Assembly (NCBI GenBank): GCA_964244615.1
Contig: CAXTJP010000001.1
Coordinates: forward strand, 30,495 to 94,494
Reading direction: 5' to 3'
Source of the DNA: BOG-908 sp964244615
GTDB taxonomy: Bacteria; Pseudomonadota; Alphaproteobacteria; Acetobacterales; Acetobacteraceae
DNA length: 64,000 nt
The notes beneath the pieces were generated by a model, which made no database searches, was not told the origin of the DNA, and saw only the letters and a list, made by a program, of their open reading frames with translations. Of this stretch, positions 58,809 to 64,000 are shown one piece after another (within the stretch, counting starts at the first letter, position 1; each line of letters opens with the position of its first letter). The position numbers were made by a program, and so were the translations under genes.

Positions 58809-60160
58809 CTGCAACGCCGAACCTGGTCCTAGCAACCTGCATCCTCGCATCCAGCCTGGCATTCGTGGACGGCTCGGTGGTCAATGTCGGCCTGCCGGCG
58901 ATCGGCCGGGACCTGCAGGTCGATTCCGAGGCGCTGCAATGGGTGGTCAACGCCTATTTGCTGCCGCTCAGCGCGCTGCTGCTGCTCGGTGGTGCTGCCG
59001 GCGACCGTTACGGGCGCCGCCGGCTGCTGATCGCCGGGACCATCCTGTTCGCGGCCGCATCGCTCGCCTGCGCCCTCGCCCCTACCCTGGCAGTTCTGCT
59101 GGGTGGACGGGGGCTGCAGGGCGTGGGTGCGGCGATGCTGATGCCGAACAGCCTTGCCATTCTCGGTGCCGCGTTCAGCGGCGAGTCCAAGGGACGGGCG
59201 ATCGGCATCTGGGCCGCCACCGGCGCCGCCATGGGCGCGCTGGGGCCGGTGCTGGGCGGTTTGCTGATCGACACCATCGGCTGGCGTGCGATCTTCCTGA
59301 TCAACCTGCCGCTGGCCGCCGGTGCGGTCCTGCTCGCCTGGCGCTTCGTGCCCCTCGATACCGACGGGCGGGATCGTCCGCTCGATGTGTGGGGCGGGTT
59401 GCTGGCCACGTCAGGCCTGGCCACGGCCACCTGGGCGCTGACGGTGGGCTCCGGCCCGGCGGGTTGGACCACGGCCGCCCTGGTGGCCGCCGCCACCGCC
59501 GCGGTGCTGATGGCGGGTTTCGCGGCGCTGGAGCGTCGGCTGGGCGAGGCTGCGACGACCCCGCTCGCCCTGTTCGGGTCCAGAACCTTCGTCGGCCTGA
59601 CCGTGCTGACGCTGCTGCTCTACGGCGCGCTGGGCGGCCTGTTCGTGCTGCTGCCGTTCCTGCTGATCCAGGCAGCCGGCTATTCCGGCACCCAGGCCGG
59701 CGCGGCGCTGCTGCCGCTGCCGCTCATCCTGGCGGGCCTGTCGCCGACGATGGGTGCGCTGGCCGGGCGCATCGGCCCGCGCCTGCCCCTGGCTGTCGGA
59801 CCGCTGGTCGTCGCGTGCGGCTTCGCCCTGCTGACCCGGATCGGCGAGCGGGCCGGCTACTGGACCGAGGTCTTCCCCGCCTTGCTGGTGATCGCCGTCG
59901 GGCTGAGCGGGGCGGTCGCACCGTTGACCGCGGCGGTGCTGCAGTCGGTGGACGATCGCCATGCCGGCTCGGCGTCCGGGCTGAACAGCGCCGTTGCCCG
60001 CACCGGTGGCCTGGTTGCGACCGCACTGGTCGGCGCCGTGCTGGCGGCGCGTGGTGCGGACCTGCTCGCCGGCTTCCACCTCGCCGCATCGGTCGGCGCC
60101 TGTGCCTGCCTGCTGGCGGGCCTGACCGCTTTCTGCCTCGTCGGCCGCGTCGCACCATGA
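58802..60160 (+). CDS. DHA2-family MFS multidrug exporter
   Basis: A 452-residue exporter of the EmrB/QacA type with about 13-14 hydrophobic helices. The start is a TTG at 58802, then PSATPNLVLATCILASSLAF; the next helix contains the family motif VDGSVVNVGLPAIGRDLQVD. Motif A is GAAGDRYGRRRLLIAGTILF, and GPVLGGLLIDTIGWRAIFLI is motif C. It exports drugs or metabolites with proton antiport. The TTG and the next two codons lie in the end of repeat copy I. No TetR-type regulator is adjacent; the BaeSR-like pair downstream could regulate it. Confidence 0.88.
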   Translation: MPSATPNLVLATCILASSLAFVDGSVVNVGLPAIGRDLQVDSEALQWVVNAYLLPLSALLLLGGAAGDRYGRRRLLIAGTILFAAASLACALAPTLAVLLGGRGLQGVGAAMLMPNSLAILGAAFSGESKGRAIGIWAATGAAMGALGPVLGGLLIDTIGWRAIFLINLPLAAGAVLLAWRFVPLDTDGRDRPLDVWGGLLATSGLATATWALTVGSGPAGWTTAALVAAATAAVLMAGFAALERRLGEAATTPLALFGSRTFVGLTVLTLLLYGALGGLFVLLPFLLIQAAGYSGTQAGAALLPLPLILAGLSPTMGALAGRIGPRLPLAVGPLVVACGFALLTRIGERAGYWTEVFPALLVIAVGLSGAVAPLTAAVLQSVDDRHAGSASGLNSAVARTGGLVATALVGAVLAARGADLLAGFHLAASVGACACLLAGLTAFCLVGRVAP

Positions 60161-60453
60161 TCGTGTCACCGGATAGGGCATGACACGCGCGTGGACAGCA
60201 CATTTCCGCCTGGATGCTTGGCCAGCATTGCGGCTGATTCAACCGCAGGTGGAACGAGGTCGAGCATGACCAGCCCTGTTTGGCGGCAACCCAGCACGCT
60301 TCGAATGCTGAGTGTTGCTGAACAGGTTCGTTCCGCACTCTGTCGAAGGCTCGGTCGATCGGCATTTCATGAGCGAAAGAAATTTTTCGCGATTGCGCTT
60401 CGGCGCAAAACCGTTTCAGTGTGCCGCCGCCACAGAAGCGAGCTCCCTCAAAA
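60161..60453. other. 293-bp intergenic region upstream of the S53 peptidase gene
   Basis: No gene is convincing (short plus-strand frames only). It contains the UUCG-capped hairpin described separately and presumably the peptidase promoter. No repeat copy is present, unlike most neighbouring gaps. Confidence 0.45.
60393..60408. promoter_or_regulatory. UUCG-tetraloop hairpin in the peptidase leader
   Basis: TTGCGC, TTCG, GCGCAA forms a six-pair stem with a very stable UUCG loop, 45 bases before the ATG. There is no T-run after it, so a terminator is unlikely; mRNA stabilisation or control of translation is possible. Confidence 0.4.
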
Positions 60454-62136
60454 ATGAAAATCACGCATTTATCGGCATTGTTCGCCCTGCCTTGTGCCGC
60501 ACTCTTCGCGAGTGCAGGCGCTTCGGCTGCCACGCCCGACACCGTGTTTGCCGCAATAGCGGCGCCGGCCGGCGTGAGCCTTTCCGCGGTGGCCGACGCG
60601 ACGCCGATGACCGTAGTACTCGCGGTGCCGATGCGCGACCGCGCGGGCGCGGAGGCCTATGCCGCCGCCGTCTCGCAGCCCGGCAACGCGCTGTACGGAC
60701 ATTATCTGACGCCGAAGCAATTCGGCGCGCGCTTTGGTGGCGATGCCGCCAACTACGAATTCCTGCGCAACTGGGCGGCCGCCCAGGGTCTGACGGTCGG
60801 TGAGCGCATGGACGCGCGGACCAGCCTGTCGGTCGAAGGCACGGCGGCCCAGTTCGCCAGCCTGTTCAGCACCAGCTTCGCCCGGTTCGAGACGGCCGAG
60901 CACGGCGACGGCCAGGTGACGCTCTCGCCGCCGCGCCTGCCCTCCGTGCTGGCCGGTCGCGTCGAAGGCGTGGTCGGCCTGGACAGCGCCGGCCGTTACG
61001 GGCTGCTGCTGCACCGCAAGCCGGCCGGCCTGCCCAACGTGGGCACCGGCCTCGGCGGCGGCTACGCCCCGGCCGATGTCCGAACGGCCTACGCCGTTCC
61101 GGCACAGGTCGGCGGCAGCACCGAGATCGTCGGCCTGTTCGAGCAGGGCGGCTTCTTCCCGGGCGACGTCACGAAGTACCAGGCACAGTACAAGCTGCCG
61201 GCCATCCCGGTCACGGCGCGTTCGGTCAACGGGGCCAGCACCAAGCCGGTGGCCAACGGAGTCGACATCGAAGCGGCGTTGGACATCGACGCGGCGAGCG
61301 GCATGAACCCCGCCATCCCCAAGATCATCGTCTATGAGGACGGCAAGGACAGCTTCAGCGTGGCGCTGGTGGATTCGTTCAACGCCATGGCGCAGGACGA
61401 CACCGCCATGGTGATCAGCGTCTCCTATGGCCAGGACGAAGTGCAGCAGGGCACCCCGGGCATCAAGGCGGAGAACACCGCGCTGATGCAGCTGGTCACC
61501 CAGGGCCAGACCGTGTTCGTCAGCTCCGGCGACGACGGTGCGGCAGGCCGTACCGGCAGCGGGCTGAACGCACCCGATCCGGGATCGCAACCGCTCGTGA
61601 CCTCGGTCGGCGGCACGCGCCTGAACACCAAGGCGGCGACCCAGGCCTTCGCGTCCGAGACGGTGTGGAACGACCTGTCCCAGGGTTACGGCGCGACCGG
61701 CGGCGGCGTCAGCAGCGTCTGGCCGATCCCGGACTACCAGGTGGTGGGCGGCACGTCCGTGGCGGTCGCCAACGGCGGCTCGGCCACCAAGCGCAACGTG
61801 CCCGACATCGCGGCGGACGCCGACCCCTACACCGCCTACTCGATCTACAGCCAGACCGCCGGCGGCTGGGTCGCCTATGGCGGCACCAGCCTGGCCGCCC
61901 CGCTCTGGGCCGGCTTCGCGACCATCATTAACGCCAACCGCGTGCACGACGGCAAGGCGCGGCTCGGGTTCTTCAACCCGCTGCTCTACAAGCTGGGCGT
62001 GACCGAGATGGGTTTCCACGATGTCAAGAGCGGCAACAACGGCAGCCCTGGCTACAAGGCCGGCGTGAACTACGACAACTGCACAGGCTTCGGCTCGGTG
62101 AACCTCACCAAGTTCCTGCCGAAAGTGTCTAAGTAG
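60454..62136 (+). CDS. secreted S53 family peptidase (sedolisin/kumamolisin-like)
   Basis: A 560-residue acid serine-carboxyl protease. The signal peptide is MKITHLSALFALPCAALFAS, cleaved near ASA. A pro-kumamolisin activation domain (about residues 30-180; NALYGHYLTPKQFGARFGGD) precedes the catalytic domain. The catalytic residues visible are Glu273 and Asp277 (VDIEAALDID), Asp360 in SSGDDG and Ser479 in YGGTSLAAPLWAG. A C-terminal calcium site follows near GFGSVNLTKF. It digests proteins at low pH outside the cell. The ATG at 60454 follows an A-rich leader. Family identity is clear. Confidence 0.93.
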   Translation: MKITHLSALFALPCAALFASAGASAATPDTVFAAIAAPAGVSLSAVADATPMTVVLAVPMRDRAGAEAYAAAVSQPGNALYGHYLTPKQFGARFGGDAANYEFLRNWAAAQGLTVGERMDARTSLSVEGTAAQFASLFSTSFARFETAEHGDGQVTLSPPRLPSVLAGRVEGVVGLDSAGRYGLLLHRKPAGLPNVGTGLGGGYAPADVRTAYAVPAQVGGSTEIVGLFEQGGFFPGDVTKYQAQYKLPAIPVTARSVNGASTKPVANGVDIEAALDIDAASGMNPAIPKIIVYEDGKDSFSVALVDSFNAMAQDDTAMVISVSYGQDEVQQGTPGIKAENTALMQLVTQGQTVFVSSGDDGAAGRTGSGLNAPDPGSQPLVTSVGGTRLNTKAATQAFASETVWNDLSQGYGATGGGVSSVWPIPDYQVVGGTSVAVANGGSATKRNVPDIAADADPYTAYSIYSQTAGGWVAYGGTSLAAPLWAGFATIINANRVHDGKARLGFFNPLLYKLGVTEMGFHDVKSGNNGSPGYKAGVNYDNCTGFGSVNLTKFLPKVSK

Positions 62137-62140
62137 AATA

Positions 62141-62270
62141 GTGAGGCAAGCAGTCCTTTTTTGAAAAAGGACCAAAAAACTTTTGTTCATCGGTCGGGTG
62201 TTTGCAGAAACCTCCGCGACGGCATGAGCAAGAGTTTTTTGCTGCTTTCAAAAAAGCAGGCTTGCCTCAC
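62141..62270. repeat. dispersed palindromic repeat, copy J (full length, best preserved)
   Basis: 130 bp with perfect 11-bp ends GTGAGGCAAGC and GCTTGCCTCAC. It has hairpin GTCCTTTTTTGAAAAAGGAC, inner arms CAAAAAACTTTTG and CAAGAGTTTTTTG, a central CGGTCGGGTGTTTGCAGAAA with CCTCCGCGACGGCATGA, and hairpin CTGCTTTCAAAAAAGCAG. It fills the convergent peptidase/regulator junction; the regulator's stop codon is inside its end. Confidence 0.95.
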
Positions 62271-62935
62271 TCGATCTCCAGCCGATAGCCCACACCATAA
62301 ATCGACTGGATAACGTCCCGCTGGCCACTCGCGGCTGCAAGCTTGCGGCGCAAATTCTTGACGTGGCTGTCCACGCTGCGATCGATCACGTCACGGTCGC
62401 GGTCCGACACCGCGTCGAGCAGGTCGCCGCGCGACAGCACGCGGCCCGGGCGGCGGGCCAGGGCGCGGAACAGCCGGAACTCGGTCGGCGTCAGGTCCAG
62501 CCTCGTGCCGTGCAGCCGAACGAGCATGGCCGCCTCGTCGATCTCGATTGCCGGCGCGCTGCCCGGCGCGGCCGGCGCCGTCCGGCGCAGCACCGCCTTG
62601 ACGCGCGCCACCACCTCACGCGGGCTGAACGGCTTGCAGACGTAGTCGTCGGCGCCGAGCTCCAGGCCCAGCAGGCGGTCGATCTCCTCCACCCGTGCCG
62701 TCACCATCACGATCGGCACGTCGCTGCGCGCGCGCACCGCGCGGCACAGGGTCAGTCCGTCGAGGTCCGGCAGCATCAGGTCCATCAGGATCAGGTCCGG
62801 CCGGGCTGAGGCGAGCCACGTCTCCGCCTCCCTGCCCGTCCGCAGGCACCATGTGTCGTAGCCCTCGCGCTGCAGGTAGGCGTCGAGGATGTCGGCGATG
62901 GAAGCCTCGTCCTCCACGATGGCGATGAGCGTCAC
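62267..62935 (-). CDS. OmpR-family response regulator (BaeR-like)
   Basis: A 222-residue response regulator. The receiver has acidic ED at residues 8-9, phospho-acceptor Asp52 in LILMDLMLPDLDG, and Lys in DDYVCKPFSPREV. The winged-helix domain has LTPTEFRLFRALARRPGRVL and DRSVDSHVKNLRRKLAAASG with VIQSIYGVGYRLEIE, close to BaeR. It probably controls envelope or efflux genes, possibly the MFS exporter nearby. The ATG overlaps the end of the repeat only at its stop side; it overlaps the kinase gene by four bases at its start. Confidence 0.92.
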   Translation of the reverse strand: MTLIAIVEDEASIADILDAYLQREGYDTWCLRTGREAETWLASARPDLILMDLMLPDLDGLTLCRAVRARSDVPIVMVTARVEEIDRLLGLELGADDYVCKPFSPREVVARVKAVLRRTAPAAPGSAPAIEIDEAAMLVRLHGTRLDLTPTEFRLFRALARRPGRVLSRGDLLDAVSDRDRDVIDRSVDSHVKNLRRKLAAASGQRDVIQSIYGVGYRLEIE

Positions 62936-64000
62936 GGCCGGCTCGCCAGCTTCAGGGCCACGGTCACCGCGAGCCCGCCGAGCGGCGAGGCGGCGGCCGA
63001 GATCGTCCCCTCATGCGCCTCGACGATGGCGCGGCAGATTGCCAGCCCGAGCCCGGACCCGCCGGTCTGCCGGCTGCGCGAGCTGTCCACCCGGAAGAAC
63101 CGCTCGAACAGCCGGGGCAGCTTGCCGTCGGGCACGCCGGGCGCGGTATCCTCCACCCGCAGCACGATGGCGGCCTGCGTGCGGGTCTCGGACACGCTGA
63201 TCATGCCGCCCGGATCGGTGTAGCGTATGGCGTTCTCCACCAGGTTGGCGAAGACCTGGCGCAGCCGGTCCGGGTCGGCCATCGTGGCCGCGCCCGGCCG
63301 GCCCAGCGCCGTCGTGTCCAGGCGCAGCCCGCCCGCCTCGCGCCGCGGCGCGAACCGCGACAGCACCTCGGCCAGGATCTCCGCAGGCTCGACCCTCTCC
63401 AGACGCAGGCCGAGCGCGTGGCTGTCGGCGCGCGCGAGTTCGTGCAGGTCGTCGACCAGCCGTGTCATGCGCAGAACCTCGTCGTGCAGGCGCCCGAGCG
63501 AGTGTGCGCCCACCTGGTGCACCCCGTCCTGCAGCGCCTCGATCTGGGCGCGCAGCACGGCGAGCGGCGTACGCAGCTCGTGCGACGTGTCGGCGACCCA
63601 CAGCCTGCGCGCCTGCTCGGCGGTCTCGAGGGCCGCCGCCAGCCGGTTGAAGTCGCGCACCAGGTCGCCGAGTTCGTCGCGCCGTCCGGTGTCGATGCGT
63701 GTGGACAGCGCGCCCGCGGCCAGCTGCCGTGCGCCGGCGGTGACGAGCCTGACCGGCGCCAGGATATATCGGGCCAGCAGTACCGCCCAAAGCCCGGACA
63801 GGGCGAGCGCCACGGCGGCGGCGAAATAGAGATCGCGGGCGCGCTCCGCCAGGAAGGCCGCCTCGATGTCGCCGGGCAGCCGTCCGGGCGTCATCAGCAA
63901 CACCCCGACCGGCTGGCCGCCGATCACGAGCGCGCGCTGGGCCGCGGGCGCGCGGCCCAGCGGGGCGCCCGCGACGAAGCGTCCGGAGCGGTCGACCAGG
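62932..64000 (-). CDS. sensor histidine kinase (BaeS-like; N-terminus beyond window)
   Basis: About 356 residues are visible; the frame is open through the right edge (a GTG at 63927 is not needed as start). Order: periplasmic part (LVDRSGRFVAG), transmembrane helix (DLYFAAAVALALSGLWAVLL), HAMP linker (APVRLVTAGARQLAAGALST), H-box with phospho-His in VADTSHELRTPLAVLRAQIE, N-box VFANLVENAIRYTDPGGM, and G-boxes DTAPGVPDGKL and GGSGLGLAICRAIVEAHEG. It phosphorylates the partner regulator encoded next to it (ATGA-type overlap). Confidence 0.93.
   Translation of the reverse strand, partial: LVDRSGRFVAGAPLGRAPAAQRALVIGGQPVGVLLMTPGRLPGDIEAAFLAERARDLYFAAAVALALSGLWAVLLARYILAPVRLVTAGARQLAAGALSTRIDTGRRDELGDLVRDFNRLAAALETAEQARRLWVADTSHELRTPLAVLRAQIEALQDGVHQVGAHSLGRLHDEVLRMTRLVDDLHELARADSHALGLRLERVEPAEILAEVLSRFAPRREAGGLRLDTTALGRPGAATMADPDRLRQVFANLVENAIRYTDPGGMISVSETRTQAAIVLRVEDTAPGVPDGKLPRLFERFFRVDSSRSRQTGGSGLGLAICRAIVEAHEGTISAAASPLGGLAVTVALKLASRP

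Noticed and set aside
60300..60345. LexA-like GTTC/GAAC motifs in the peptidase leader
   Set aside because: Spacing does not fit the alphaproteobacterial GTTC-N7-GTTC box.
26273..62270. CRISPR array reading of the repeated intergenic sequence
   Set aside because: Copies are kilobases apart, palindromic, in both orientations and of unequal length; there are no spacers and no cas genes.

Overview
The window is GC-rich, gene-dense DNA with many 1- to 8-base gene overlaps and frequent GTG/TTG starts. It looks alphaproteobacterial. An acetan/xanthan-type exopolysaccharide (EPS) locus, tetrameric sarcosine oxidase, glycine-betaine-type Rieske demethylases and a sedolisin protease together suggest the Acetobacteraceae or a close relative. 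This is an inference from gene content; no marker gene is present.

Left part (1-9.6 kb, minus strand): a tightly overlapping EPS operon with three GT4 glycosyltransferases, one GT2, a Wzx-type flippase, a Wzz/BY-kinase fusion and a polymerase/ligase-like membrane protein cut by the window edge. A ribbon-helix-helix-like protein lies between it and a divergent operon.

9.9-19.1 kb, plus strand: a polyprenyl-phosphate sugar-1-phosphate (priming) transferase is followed by an unusual biosynthetic set. The set holds a flavoprotein, an O-acylhomoserine sulfhydrylase-like PLP enzyme, a homoserine O-acyltransferase-like enzyme, a carrier-protein/thioesterase didomain, an AMP-forming ligase and a membrane acyltransferase. 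It looks like a small-molecule (modified homoserine or sulfur amino acid) assembly line joined to the polysaccharide locus. From 19.1 to 24.7 kb lie an orphan ATP-grasp ligase, a second membrane acyltransferase, a large secreted protein of unknown function and a tiny membrane protein. This is the best candidate for an undescribed system.

24.8-58.7 kb: a large quaternary-amine/N-methyl-amine island follows a PLP decarboxylase-like gene. It contains a Rieske-ferredoxin fusion with an Old-Yellow-Enzyme-type demethylase, a ProVWX-type betaine importer, a monomeric sarcosine oxidase-like enzyme, a TPR-sulfotransferase, a TonB receptor, a desaturase with a nearby XRE regulator, and a LysR/PhnD-like pair divergent from a second Rieske oxygenase. 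That oxygenase is co-transcribed with a Cys/Met-metabolism PLP lyase and an opine-oxidase-like pair. Then come soxBDAG and an oligopeptide-type ABC importer on the opposite strand. The logic is: import betaines or N-methyl amino acids, strip methyl groups oxidatively, and pass one-carbon units to folate at SoxA.

58.8-64 kb: a DHA2 drug exporter, a secreted S53 peptidase and a BaeSR-like two-component system (the kinase is cut by the window edge).

A dispersed palindromic repeat of about 100-140 bp occurs ten times (six full-length or near full-length, one degenerate long copy, three half copies) from 26.3 to 62.3 kb and never before 26.3 kb. It fills every convergent gene junction in that stretch and supplies the start, stop or terminal codons of several unrelated proteins.
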